Shown piece by piece: positions 39,105 through 49,769 of a DNA stretch of 64,000 bases. Positions within the stretch are counted from its first letter, which is position 1. Each line of letters starts with the position of its first letter. Position numbers and translations under genes: made by a program. The DNA comes from Alisma plantago-aquatica (taxonomy: Eukaryota; Streptophyta; Magnoliopsida; Alismatales; Alismataceae): positions 341,633,457 through 341,697,456 of the forward strand of contig OY856412.1 in NCBI GenBank assembly GCA_963693085.1, in the 5' to 3' direction. The notes below the pieces were generated by a model that worked only from the letters and a program-made list of their open reading frames with translations, was not told where the DNA came from and did not search any database.

Positions 39105-42100
39105 TGATAACACCCAAATCTACACATATTGTCTATGCATTTTATCTATAATTCCATATCACCTTGGCCTTAATATGCCCCTCTTTGCTCATGTTTTAGT
39201 CCTTTTCTTATTTACTTAGATAAAGTAACTAATTATCCAATAATGTAGATAATTGGCCAATGTTAGACTTGCATGCACCGAACATAGATGAACAACCTCT
39301 TATCCATGCTCTCTCTGCTAAACCATGGCCCAGTGAATTTTATTATTTGATATATCGTCTAATGATGAACACATGTTCATCATTAATAACTATCTTGGTC
39401 CCAGTTTATCTCTACTTACTTACTTGCATTGCCTAATTCTCTTCGCACATCCATGTTCAATCTAATTGATTTAACCTCTATGCTAGTTGCATTTGTATCC
39501 TTGATATGCAGGTCGAATTCCAACTTTTGGGCCCAAGCGAGCACCAAAGCCCATTTACATGGGGTCAACTCTTTGTTCCATTGCACTGCCAGCAGATCCT
39601 GGTCCCTCTCTACCTTACTCACACGGGCATCTCCTTCTACCCTAATCTTTCTCCTTGTCGTGACCCTCTCTCTCCTCCCCTCAACAAATCGCGACCGCGA
39701 TTCACAGAAATCACGACTTCAATTTTTGTTTACCGTGACCGCGGTTCTATGTCCACCACCGCGACCCCCATGCTCCCTCATCGCATCCTACGGGCCTGTC
39801 TGCAGCTGTGACCTGCCCTCCAAAGACTGCGATCACCTGCCACGCTCCAAGATCGCGACCTACATCCTAAGCATCTGCCATCATCTTCTGCCCTAAACCA
39901 TGCAACAATTGTCGCTAAGGCAATCACGACTCACCCTTCCTTTACCCGCATCGCGACCTCCGCTTCCTTCTTGCTAGGATCACGACCACAATTCCAAGAT
40001 CGCGACCGCGATTCTTCGTAGCAGCACCGGCAACCTCGCTTCCACCTACTCATCAACAGTGCAACCCTCTCCATCACCATCATAGCACCACCGGTGCCCG
40101 AGGTCCACGCCTTCATCCAAGCATCCCACAACAGCAAACGACAGGAACCACGATCACGATTCCAAAAGATTGCGACTGCATCCACCTGCCTGTGACTCTG
40201 AGAATCGCGATCGCGATTCCAATTAATCGCGACCTCCTCTTGGTCAAACCTCACCATCCTCTTCCGCAGCGCATCCTCCACGTCTTCCATCATCACAGCA
40301 ATGACAGCAACCCTCTCCTCTCACGATCATTGTACCGCATCAAGTAACCACAATGCCGTCATCTCATCTCACCTTGAAGCTCACCCCTCCACTGCCTACT
40401 GCCTCGCCATCCATCACATTCCCACCGCGGTCACACCCTTACCCCTGCCGCGGTCGCGGTTTATATCCCTACAGCGGTTGCAGTTTCTATTCGTCTGCCC
40501 AGGATCCTCCCTTCTCAGCCTCTCACAACCTGTGATCGCGATTCACAAAGATCACGACTCCCCTCATCACATAAGATCGTGACCACAGTTTTGATTTACC
40601 GTGACCTCACAGGGCCGCTACCCATGCAATTGAAAGAAAAGGGGTCCACGGTCAATTTTATAAGAAAACCTCAACCGAGGTCTTTTAAATGGGAGCCAAC
40701 AACCCAGCTCTATAAATACCTCCCCCATCAGTTCGAAAAGAGGGGGATCCAGACCTGGAGTCCAGAGAAGGGGTCAAGGAAGGGTCCAGACCCCGGGATC
40801 CAGTCTAGACACCAGAAGGATTCCGGGTTGGAGCTAGAGCCTCGGGGAAGCATCCCAAGGTCCGAGAGGACCAAGGCAGCCAGTCTACATGTTCCAGCAG
40901 ACACCAGACTTCACTCTATATCTCCTCCATCTCCATCTCAGATATACTATCTTCAAGGACGGAAGTGGAGGAGAGAGGAGATATGTGCTACGTTCATCTT
41001 CACCACCAAAGAGAGAGAAAATCTGCATCATCACCCTCCTCCACTACTGGTCTATGATCTCTACAGGCGGAAGCTGAGGAGAGAGAATATCAGTCTACAC
41101 CAACATCCTCTCATATCCACTGGGCTACTGTTCAGAGTAGATCTAGAGAGAGAGAGAAGCAAGGAGTCCATAAGGATGAAGAGGAGGACCAAGGAACGAG
41201 ATCCGGCCTGCATGGAGACCGAGGAGAAAGAGCCACCTTTCCTCTACAGGCTATATTTCTTTCTTCTTCTCTTTCATTCTACTGCATTCCTTTTTTTCTT
41301 GTACAAATGATGTTCATACGTCTTTGTTCGGTGCTAACCATGCTTGTCTGTGGCTACTTTGCTCCTTCTTGGCTATGTAGCCCGATCTGGGCATGTTTAT
41401 GTACTTTTTCCTTAAGCAAGTAGATTCATATCAGATCTAGTATGTTGTATGTTCTATTTTCTCTTTCCAAGTTATGATTGCTAGTTTGGTTGATCTCTTA
41501 CTAGTTTGAACTGCTATTTCTGCCTGTATCGTGAGATCCGTGTAGGAGTGGTGAAGAGAAGATAGTTTGGATCTGAACCTAAGAGGAGGACGATCCAAGG
41601 TATTCTGTTCCTAACATCTCGGAATATCCTAAGACCCGAGAGGGAACTTAGCATATTCTGAGGTGTTGATATGTCATTCCTCGAGAGAGGTTAGATGACA
41701 TATCGTTGATGGTTTTAGTCACGTAGCGTGAGAGAGAGTGGGATGACCCACATGACAGATGTCATTGTGCGTACTAGATGCTTGCTTAGGTGTTCGACAG
41801 TTGTCTACGCCCGAGAACGAGTGCATAGACTGCCTTGTTTGTGGTTACATAGCCAGGAACTCTCTTTCTCCGATTAGTAGAACCACGAGCTATATTTTGT
41901 TCTTTTATTTTCTTTGTTTTGTTTTAAATCGTGACAACCCGCTAGACTAGTTCTAGCACATATATTTTCATCGCATATCATTTTGGCTTATCTGACTCAA
42001 GAACATAAATCTGTGGCGTCCTAAACGTCACCACGTCCCTGTGTTCGACCCCATATATCTACTTCCACCCCGTAATAAAAGTTGTGGGGGCCTAGAAGGT

Positions 42101-42167
42101 TTCAAGTTATAAATTTAAGAGTTCGATTCCTTCTGAATTCGTCTCCGTATTCTAGATGCGTGATTCC
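39105..42167 (+). repeat. 3' LTR of Tat-like element
   Basis: TGATAACACCC to about GCGTGATTCC, 3063 bp, aligned end to end with 32780-35816. It has the same TCGCGACC-rich stretch (39680-40620) and the TATA box at 40711. A 243-codon plus-strand frame at 40579-41310 crosses the TATA region and is broken in the 5' LTR, so I treat it as chance. Confidence 0.8.
40711..40718 (+). promoter_or_regulatory. TATA box of Tat-like 3' LTR
   Basis: TATAAATA in the same context as at 34362. Confidence 0.65.
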
Positions 42168-42656
42168 TAGAAGTGACATGTACCAAGGTCGGACTAGTGG
42201 TTATCAGTTTGACTATATGTCGATGTGGTGGCAGTTTTGACTGATATGTCATTGCTTTTTTACTCGTACTGACTGAGGGGAAGAGATCTTAGGATACCGA
42301 CACTCCTAGATCTTGTACGGAACTGAATATCCCTTCACATGCGTCGGTTGGAATTTGAATGGTATGATTCAAATTTTCCAGGGAGTAATAAAAGATGTAA
42401 TACAATAGTGTAGCATATTTGTTTAGGGTTATACACAACGTTTCACATTGGATGATAACCCTTGTTTGTTATCTTTTATAAAGATGATGCTTAGTACAGT
42501 TAAGAGATAATAGATACACTTAGGTTGTGGATATTCTTAAGATTGTAGATGCGTACATACAATAACTATGCTTGTGTTGATAACTATACTACTACTGATT
42601 ATAATCATGATGTTAGCTATCTCATGTTGTTAGTTATGTTTAGCATTCTAGCCATG
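42168..42656 (+). repeat. 3' LTR of LARD-like element, segment 3
   Basis: Corresponds to about 22205-22687 of the 5' LTR, from the Tat-like element's right edge to the ATG target of the CACTA transposon. Confidence 0.85.
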
Positions 42657-42669
42657 CACTACTACAGAA
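42657..42669 (+). repeat. CACTA left terminal inverted repeat
   Basis: CACTACTACAGAA, the cleavage and transposase-recognition end, preceded by the ATG target copy. Confidence 0.95.
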
Positions 42670-42679
42670 GTGCCTTTTA

Positions 42680-43015
42680 GTGTCGGTTGTTTAACCCCCT
42701 TTGGCGTCGGTTTCGGAACGACGCCTATGTGGGCGCCGCTAAAAGGTTGGACACTTCAGCGTCGGTTAAAAAACTGATGCCTATTTAATATAAAGGCGTC
42801 GGTGTTTTATAAAAAACCGACGCCAAAAGGGTTCGCGCCACAGAAAACGGCGTCATCTAGGACGCTTTCTGCGTCAGTTATATACTAAAAAACCAACGCA
42901 GAAAAGTGTCCTAGATGACTCCCATTTCCTGTAGCGCGAACACTTTTGGCGTCGGTGTTTTATAAAAAACCGACGCTGTAAGTCTGTGCTGACGGTTATC
43001 GGTAAATAACCGACG
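42680..43015. repeat. CACTA left subterminal motif array
   Basis: About a dozen GCGTCGGT-type motifs in both orientations, including the variants GCGTCAGT and ACCAACGC. Several are paired into hairpins such as GCGTCGGTG with TTTTATAAAAAA and CCGACGCC. In En/Spm-type elements such subterminal repeats bind an element-encoded protein; that role is inferred here. Confidence 0.85.
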
Positions 43016-43051
43016 CCTATATCTATTTTTTTTTTATAAATCTGTTTGCAG

Positions 43052-43111
43052 GCCTGCTGTGGCTGGTCAGCAGGATGAGAACCTGCAGTTCAGTTTTCTG
43101 AACTGCAGGTT
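43052..43111. terminator. Two adjacent hairpins downstream of CACTA genes
   Basis: AACCTGCAGTTCAG, a TTTT loop and its perfect complement occupy 43080-43111. A smaller CCTGCTG/CAGCAGG hairpin lies just left. The place, beyond the last minus-strand exon, would suit a 3'-end structure; this is a guess from position only. Confidence 0.3.
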
Positions 43112-43280
43112 TACGACATCCATGGATATCAGCCTACAAACAGGCCACAAACCTGCAAAATTAACATAAAAAGATTCACACAAGTAGATACATTCAGACA
43201 TCAATTCAATTGTCACGTTCACACATATAGAATCATTCAAATACATGTTTTAACATTCAGAAACATTCATTTACAAAGTA

Positions 43281-43439
43281 TCATTCATCATCACTATCAA
43301 CATCCCAATTATATCTTACAGTTGCCACTGTTTGTACAACTATTGCCCATTCTTCTCTTACTTCATCTAATGCTTCCCTCGTATATGGAGCATGTACATT
43401 TTTTAAGTGTTTGCCTATAGTGTGGTCAGTTTTAAACAC
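43281..43439 (-). CDS. Probable last exon of a CACTA gene
   Basis: On the minus strand a TTTGCAG acceptor (43440-43446) opens a 52-codon frame beginning VFKTDHTIGKHLKN and ending in the acidic WDVDSDDE before TGA at 43281. It joins in phase 0 to the exon ending ...DIDTIHE at 43525, whose donor is GAG|GTATTA. The codons have no stops, and the protein is charged and orderly, so it looks genuinely coding. I do not recognise the domain. It lies in the same direction as the transposase and downstream of it, so it is either a 3' extension of that gene or a separate small gene. Confidence 0.55.
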   Translation of the reverse strand: MFKTDHTIGKHLKNVHAPYTREALDEVREEWAIVVQTVATVRYNWDVDSDDE

Positions 43440-43524
43440 CTGCAAAGAGAATGATGTATATAAGTAATAATATAAAAATAAGATTGATATATTTTATACT
43501 AATTAATGAGACTATATATAATAC

Positions 43525-43601
43525 CTCATGTATGGTATCGATGTCTTTCTTCGCCTGTGTATGGTATAGAACTCTCCTCCAGTATCTCCCTCACAGACTC
43601 C
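43525..43601 (-). CDS. Probable CACTA exon next to the inverted repeat
   Basis: Minus-strand frame YWRRVLYHT followed by QAKKDIDTIHE, ending at the GAG|GT donor (43524-43523) and joining in phase to the 43281-43439 exon. Its 5' side runs into a stop and then into the left arm of the inverted repeat at 43602, so the true exon start is lost or lies inside the arm. Confidence 0.45.
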
Positions 43602-44292
43602 TGTGCGGAGAGGGACATTCCAACTCGAGATATCATCTTCCGTTGCCTCCTCCGCAGCAATATCCTTATCTCTGAACGTTTCTCGTAGGATTCTAAACCC
43701 CTCCTTCCCTCTACTACATAGAAGCCATGCCACAGTTGAACCCTTTCACCGAGCCCTACCCGGCCAAACAGACGTCGCCTGAAGTACCACCGTCGTCGTC
43801 GTCTCCACCTCCATCGCAACTTGCTGTGCTAGTCCTGGCAGTTTATCACCCCACATGCTTTCCTCACCAGTTCCTGCCGCTAGACGACCACACAATGGAA
43901 TCCAAGAGGATATGCAGGCATTCGCCACAGACTATAGGATGAGTATACTCAGCTTATAGTCTTTGGCGAACTCCTGTATATCCTCTTGGATCCATTGTGT
44001 GGTCGTCTAGCGGCAGGAACTGGGGAGGAAGGCATGTGGGGTGATAAACTGCCAGGACTAGCACAGCAAGTTGCGATGGAGGTGGAGACGACGACGACAG
44101 TGGTGCTTCAGGCGACGCCTACTTGGCCGGGTAGGGCTCGGCGAAAGGGTTCAACTACAGCATGGCTTCGATGCAGTAGAGGGAAGGAAGGGGTTCAGAA
44201 TCCTATGAGAAACGTTTAGAGATGAGGATATTACTGCGGAGGAGGAGGAAACGGTAGACGATATCTTGAGTTGGAATGTCCCTCTCCGCACA
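43602..44292. repeat. 0.7-kb inverted repeat (long hairpin) in CACTA
   Basis: Arms at 43602-43936 and 43955-44292 are reverse complements with scattered mismatches, about nine bases in ten matching by eye, separated by an 18-base loop that itself holds the palindrome GAGTATACTC. The arms are GC-rich compared with the surrounding DNA and contain short coding-like frames (for example the LAAGTGEE and MWGDKLPGLAQQVAMEVE blocks present in both arms in opposite directions). The repeat lies between two minus-strand exon pieces and seems to interrupt them. A transcript across it would fold into a long double-stranded RNA. Confidence 0.9.
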
Positions 44293-44336
44293 TCAAGTTG
44301 CTCCAGTGCTTCAGTGGGTACATGTGCATCATCAAC
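44293..44336 (-). CDS. Probable CACTA exon, cut by the inverted repeat
   Basis: After an ATTTTAG acceptor (44337-44338 on the plus strand as CT) the frame reads VDDAHVPTEALEQLD and then enters the right arm of the inverted repeat. It follows the small exon at 44418-44442 in phase, giving AEAAAKM then VDDAHV. Confidence 0.45.
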
Positions 44337-44417
44337 CTAAAATTTGACAAAAATAAACACACTAAATTAGCATTTGTATTAAAAAAGCAAACATTACTCT
44401 AAACGTTTGTATTTTAC

Positions 44418-44442
44418 CATTTTTGCAGCCGCCTCCGCGCAT
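44418..44442 (-). CDS. Probable 25-nt CACTA micro-exon
   Basis: Bounded by TTTTCAG|ATGCG and AAAATG|GTAAAA on the minus strand, coding CAEAAAKM in the phase that joins the next exon. Its link to the upstream transposase is unclear, because the transposase frame ends at 44566 without a good matching donor. Confidence 0.35.
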
Positions 44443-44565
44443 CTGAAAATGTCATTAAAAAGGCAAACATTTAGCATTTGTATTAACTAGAAAAAGGAAA
44501 ACATTTAGCATTTGTATAAACTAGAAAAAGGAAAACATTTACCATTTGTATAAACATACATGTCT

Positions 44566-47500
44566 CTAAAATTGTGATCTTTTATCAATTAACAATCCTT
44601 CATTGTGATCTCCGGGCACATATAAGTCATCATTAGCTTCAATATTTTGTGGAGTTGGCAACCCAACTGAGAATGGACTGGAGTCATCATACTTATCATA
44701 GTACTCTTCTTCATCTATAGGATCTTCAATGAACTGTCTTTTACCATGAAGAACAACCGACCATTTATCATTTGCAGGATCATCGATATAGAATATTTGT
44801 TTTGCCTGTGATGCCAATATGAATGGTTCAGCCTTCTCGCCAATCATTTCAAAGTTCACCAAAGTGAAACCCAATTCATCCACTATAACTCCTTTGGTGT
44901 TATCAACCCAATTACATTTAAAGAGCGGAATATTGAAATCTATGTAGTCAAACTCCCAAATGTCTTCAATGACACCGTAATATGACATTTTAGCTTCACG
45001 TGGACTCTTATCCTTTGCACTTGCAAAGTACATAGTTGACGCTTGAAGAGTGACCCCACTATTTTGGACGACACTCTTATCATCTTGGCGCTTTGTGTAA
45101 TATGTGAATCCATTAATGTCAAACCCTTCATAAGACGTAACATTCGGTTTTGGTTTAAAGGCGAGACATTTGATAGTTTCTGTAATATCATTTGGTGTTT
45201 GAGATAGTTGATGTAAGACTTTATCTTCAAACCACTTAGTAAAAGTCTTATTATGCTCTCTAGCAAGCCACATTGAACTTGCTCGAGGATGTTGTCTCTT
45301 TATGAAATTGGTATGTTCCTCGATATAAACACTCACTTCGTCCATATTATGTAAAATATACAAGTGAGCTTGTTCCAACTGCTCACGGCTGATTACTTTC
45401 ACCCGTAATCCCAAAATTCCTTTGCCCTCCTCAATATTCGTGACATTATCAGGAGTGTCATTACCACTGAGAAAGTCATTGCAGAAATCCATAACCTCTC
45501 TCGCCACATAACCTTCAATAATACTCCCTTCAGGACGATAACGGTTTCGAACATCACCTTTAAAAATGCTCATGTATCGTTCAAAGGGATACATCCAATG
45601 CAAGAAAACCGGTCCCAAGATTTTCACTTCCCTAGTCAAGTGGACAACAAGATGTACCATGATATCAAAGAACGAAGGAGGGAAATACATCTCAAGCTGA
45701 CATAGGGTAACAACCACTTCTCTTTGCAAATTATCGAGAGTATCAGGGTCAATAACTTTACTGCATAGACTGTTGAAAAAGAAACAAAGTCTGGTAATTG
45801 CAAACCTTACATGCTTCGGCAATATAGATCGAATTGCCACGGGCAATATTTGTTGCATTAGAGTGTGACAATCATGAGATTTAAGACCTATCAACTTCAG
45901 ATCTTTCATTGATACCAATCTACGGATGTTGGATGAGTAACCATGTGGCACCTTAACATTTACCAAGCATTCACAAAAAGTTTTCTTCTCCTTTCTAGAC
46001 AACGTGTAACAAGCGGGAGGTAAGTATGTTCTTTTATTACCCATTTCACGTAATTCTGTTAATTCTGACCTTATTCCCATTTCACGTAGGTCCAGTCTGG
46101 ATTTTATCCCATCTTTAGTCTTACCTGGTATATTTAATAGAGTACCAATGATGCTATCACAGATATTTTTCTCAACGTGCATTACATCGATACAATGCCT
46201 GACTGACAAAGAACTCCAATAAGGAAGATCCCAAAATATTGACTTCTTTTTGAATGAAGAATTGTCACTCCGTGTGGCCATACTACATTGTGATTTCTTA
46301 CCAAATTCATTGACAATGTCTTTTACTCTTTCATAAACAACATCCCCTGGTATAGGTTTAGGTGCACTCCGTTCATCATTCCATCCATTGAATGCTTTGC
46401 GCTTCCTACGATACGGATGGAATTTTGAAAGAAACCTTCGATGACCAAGATATAAAGTCTTGCCGCCATATTTTAGTCTTATTGAATCAGTGTTTTCTTC
46501 ACATATAGGACACGCTTTAGCTCCTTTGACACTATATCCAGACAAATTCCCATATGCCGGAAAGTCATTAATAGTGCAAAACAACATAGCATGCAAATGA
46601 AATGTCTCTCTTGCAGAAGCATCATAGGTCATCACACCTTCAGCCCAAAGTTTCTTTAAGTCATCAATCAAAGGTTCAAGATAAACATCGATATCATTTC
46701 CGGGTTGTTTAGGGCCCGATATCAACAATGACAACATAACGTACTTATTTTTCATACACAGCCAGGGAGGAAGATTGTATATAACAAGCATGACTGGCCA
46801 AGTGCTATGTTGGCTGCTCAATGTCCCGTACGGATTCATCCCGTCTGTACAAAGCCCAAGTCTTAGATTCCTGACTTCTTCACCAAATTCAGGGAACAAT
46901 ACATCAATCTTCTTCCACTGTGGGGAATCATACGCATGTCGTAGGATCCCATCATTATTTTTCTTAACATCTGCATGCCACCTCAAATTCTTCGCATCTT
47001 TCGGATTTGCAAACAAGCGTTGAAACCGTGATGTTATAGGTAGATACCACAACACCTTGGCAGGAGAACCAGTTTTGGACTCCCCCGAAGTCGTCAATTT
47101 ATATCGTGACGCACCACATTTTGGACAATCTTTCAAATCTACATAGTCCTTTTGAAAAAATACACAATCATTCGGGCATGCGTGTATCTTTTTGGCCTCC
47201 ATTCCCATTGGGCACAACATTTTCTTTACCTGGTATGTTGAGATTGGCAGCTCGTTTCCTTCAGGAAGAATTTCTTTCAACAAAGTCAACAATTCAGTGA
47301 AGCTTTTGTCGCTCCATCTATTGTTAGCTTTCAACTTATACAATCTCAGCACAGCGCTAAGCTTCGTAAACTTAGCACAGCCTGTGTATAACGGTATCTC
47401 AGCATCATGCACAATGTTTGTAAAGATAGGAGGTGGATCGGTGTGCTCTACCCTACAACTATCCAGCATCGCATCAACAATGTCTGCTGGAACTGGTTCG

Positions 47501-47814
47501 TTCACATTTACGTCATCGGAGGCAATTTATTCTTCCACCCAAGCACTGCTATTGACATCTACTGGATTCGATTTTGAAATCTCTCCATGCCAGTGCCATT
47601 CTGTATAGCCTTGTACAATCCCGTTGCACATGACATGACTTTTGATTTCCTCACCAGTGTTGAGTTTCAATTTGTTACCGCAATGCCTACATGGACAGTA
47701 GAACCTATCTGTAGGTTTTTTCCTATGTTCCTCGGAAAATCTAATAAACTGATCAAGACCAGATATAAACTCTGGGGTGCAATGATTACGAATGGACATC
47801 CATGATCTATCCAT
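44566..47814 (-). pseudogene. TNP2-type CACTA transposase, one in-frame stop
   Basis: DDE-type transposase of CMC/En-Spm elements, which cuts and pastes the CACTA ends. The frame starts at ATG 47814 with the transposase-associated domain (MDRSWM...CPCRHCGNK...SHVMCNG...GYTEWHWHGE). A TAA at 47527-47529, after WVEE, interrupts it, and it then continues in the same frame for 979 codons from M47505. That part has the TNP2 domain (about residues 150-450: LGLCTDGMNPYG, WPVMLVIYNLPPWLC, GPKQPGNDIDVYL, TINDFPAYGNLSGY, CPICEENT, IDVMHVEKNICD), DUF4218 (about 530-680: LPKHVRFAITRL, HWMYPFERYM) and DUF4216 (about 840-925). The full length is normal for the family. A single stop codon is the only obvious lesion; translation from M47505 would lack the N-terminal domain. 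Confidence 0.9.
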
Positions 47815-47829
47815 TCTATGATCAGAGAA

Positions 47830-48850
47830 AGCAAGTATATATTAGGAAAGCAAGTATATATTAGGAAACAAGTATATAAGCAAGTATGTCGTATTACAGT
47901 TCATCATTAAGAAAGATATAAGCAAGTATGTCGTATTAAAATAGACTAAACAATAAAAGAATTTTTTTTTGAGGCAAGACAATATGAGAAAATAGTAGTG
48001 TAATCATGTAAATGGGAACATTCATGGGAACACACACTTCAGTTATAAGCATTCATGTAGCAACTTACAGTTCCATTCATGGGAACACACACTTTAGTTA
48101 TAACAATAACTAAACAAAGGGGTTGGTGTACCCCTAAACATGCACATAATTAAAAAAACTATTACTACAGACAAGTCTAGATAGATAGACAACTAAATAC
48201 TACACCAACATGGTCCCGCATGCATCAGTAACTTCTTTTTGATGATGAAGCTGTGTCACGAAGCTCCTCACTGTATTTAGATGAATCTGAACTGATAGGG
48301 GCCTCAGATTCAGATTTGTCTGAGCTGATATGCGACGCCGTGCGCTCATACCGCAGAAGATGATCGAGGGTCTCGCAGTTGTTGTTGGTTATCCAAACTT
48401 TGATGGAATTATCGCCAACTGGACGGAGAAAAAGCCTATTCCAACGGACCACATGCAGCTCTCCAATCCAATCACGCCAACCGGATTTTGATACAAGATT
48501 TCCCGCCAAATCATACTCAACCTCGATTACATGTGAATAATTTCCAAAAGTTAGGGTCACTTTACCAGGCATGTAGTGTCTTCCTTTTAGAAAACGCCAA
48601 TGTTTGGGTATGACCAATTGGTTTAAGGAACGATCATCTAGGATGATGTCCAATTGTTCTTCAATAGGGAACGTTAACATTGACATAGAGGCCCAATTCA
48701 TAGTCATTGTTATGCGAAGACAGAGACTGCACAATATTAGTATTAACAAAGTGTAAGTACATATAACGATGTTATATATTTTCAGAAAAAGTTGTATAAC
48801 ATCATTTAACCTTTTAAACAAGTATATATTAGGAAACAAGTATATATTAG
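47830..48850. repeat. Dispersed short repeats in CACTA introns
   Basis: GCAAGTATATATTAGGAAA recurs twice at 47831-47872, with a related GCAAGTATGTCGTATTA pair (47881-47939), and AACAAGTATATATTAG recurs twice near 48818-48850. They flank the B3-like exon and carry no coding signal. Confidence 0.6.
48225..48730 (-). CDS. B3-like DNA-binding ORF carried by CACTA
   Basis: A minus-strand frame whose probable exon opens after TTGTGCAG (48731-48732 region) and reads from MTMNWASM (ATG 48707) to the stop at 48225. The order LVIPKHWRFLKGRHYMPG, VTLTFGNYSHVIEVEYD, SGWRDWIGE, WNRLFLRPVGDNSIKVWI resembles a plant B3 domain, whose usual signature is IPK followed by a strand, then SGW and a final hydrophobic strand. 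A Ser-rich tail (ISSDKSESEAPISSDSS) follows. The open frame continues leftwards into intron-like AT-rich DNA to 48941, which I do not count. In En/Spm elements the second protein binds subterminal repeats; this ORF could play that role or be a captured host fragment. The B3 assignment is by eye. Confidence 0.55.
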
Positions 48851-49215
48851 TCAATCTTGGACGGGTTTCTAGGCCAACAAACACATTTGATGTCAATCTT
48901 ATATATAATAAATGTGTACCACCTATCCCATCCTTGAACACCTAATCTCACTTAGGATGTAAGTGTATAATGTGTATTTGGTTTTCAAGAAAATTTCGGC
49001 AGCATTTCCCCGTTGTTCTCTAAGTACATATGTACTTAGAGAACAAACGGGGAAATGCTGCCGAAATTTTCTCGAAAACCCAATACACATTATACACTTA
49101 CATCCTAAGTGAGATTAGGTGTTCAAGAACAGTCCCAAACTGGGGACTATCCAAGATTTACTCCTACTGAGTAAATCTTGGACGGGTTTCTAGGCCAACA
49201 AATACATGTGTTGTC
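48851..49215. repeat. 195-bp palindrome flanked by direct repeats
   Basis: 48933-49029 and 49030-49127 are almost perfect reverse complements with no loop; the centre is GTACATATGTAC. To the right are two more hairpins, AGTCCC/GGGACT (49131-49148) and CCAAGATTTACTC/GAGTAAATCTTGG (49151-49181). A ~55-bp sequence around CTTGGACGGGTTTCTAGGCC occurs on both sides (48856 and 49177). This is not needed for any gene and looks like a foldback insertion or a repair product. Confidence 0.9.
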
Positions 49216-49769
49216 ATTCTTATATAAACCCTATAATTCATGAAATCATTCTAATTCAATTTAATATGTTGGGATCACATAATTATATAATGACATCAGA
49301 ATATATAGAAGAATCATAATTAACATGATTAACAACATGCTCATCAAACTAGGGTTTTCTTGAATATCATCTAATAAATCAAGAATTTCATAGTTTCAAA
49401 CATGCAATAATTCACAATGCAATGTTATAAACTATAGGCAACATGGATAGATGAAATAAATAAACATCCAGCATCTATCACTTATTCAATCTTCAAAAAA
49501 CCTTGACAAACATCCAACATCTATCACTTATATAATTTGCATGTATATACACCCTAAAGTGCCACAAATCATATAATAAAACTATCATGTTATGATATTA
49601 GGACCACTTAAAGCAGATTAGGCACATTAAGCAAGCAGAGTAGGGAGCCAATTTCGTGCAAACAGATTAGGCAACAGATTAGGTCAGCACATAAAGAACC
49701 AATTTCGCGCCTGGGTAGGTCTGTAGGTACCTGGGCAAGAAGAGTAGGGTGAGGTCGAGCTGGTTGAGT

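Larger units (their letters stand above)
32780..42167 (+). mobile_element. Tat-like non-autonomous LTR retrotransposon
   Basis: Two ~3.05-kb LTRs starting TGATAACACCCAAATCT (32780 and 39105) flank a 3.3-kb internal region. The PBS resembles the tRNA-Asp site used by Tat/Athila-type elements, and the 3' LTR is preceded by a G-rich tract and the GCTTGAGGACAAGCAAG block common in that group. The inside holds one acidic, gag-like frame with two stops and no protease, RT, RNase H or integrase. The element is therefore non-autonomous and dead for its own ORF. It sits in the LARD-like 3' LTR. Flanks read CTAGTGACGTGAC on the left and AGTGAC on the right, consistent with a GTGAC/ATGAC target that has mutated. 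The two LTRs differ at many positions. Confidence 0.8.

Noticed and set aside
40579..41310. 243-codon plus-strand frame in the Tat-like 3' LTR
   Set aside because: It crosses the TATA box and purine-rich leader, has no family resemblance, and the equivalent frame in the 5' LTR is broken.
42680..43015. CRISPR-like spaced repeats
   Set aside because: Irregular spacing, both orientations and position beside a CACTA terminus show these are subterminal transposase-binding-type repeats.
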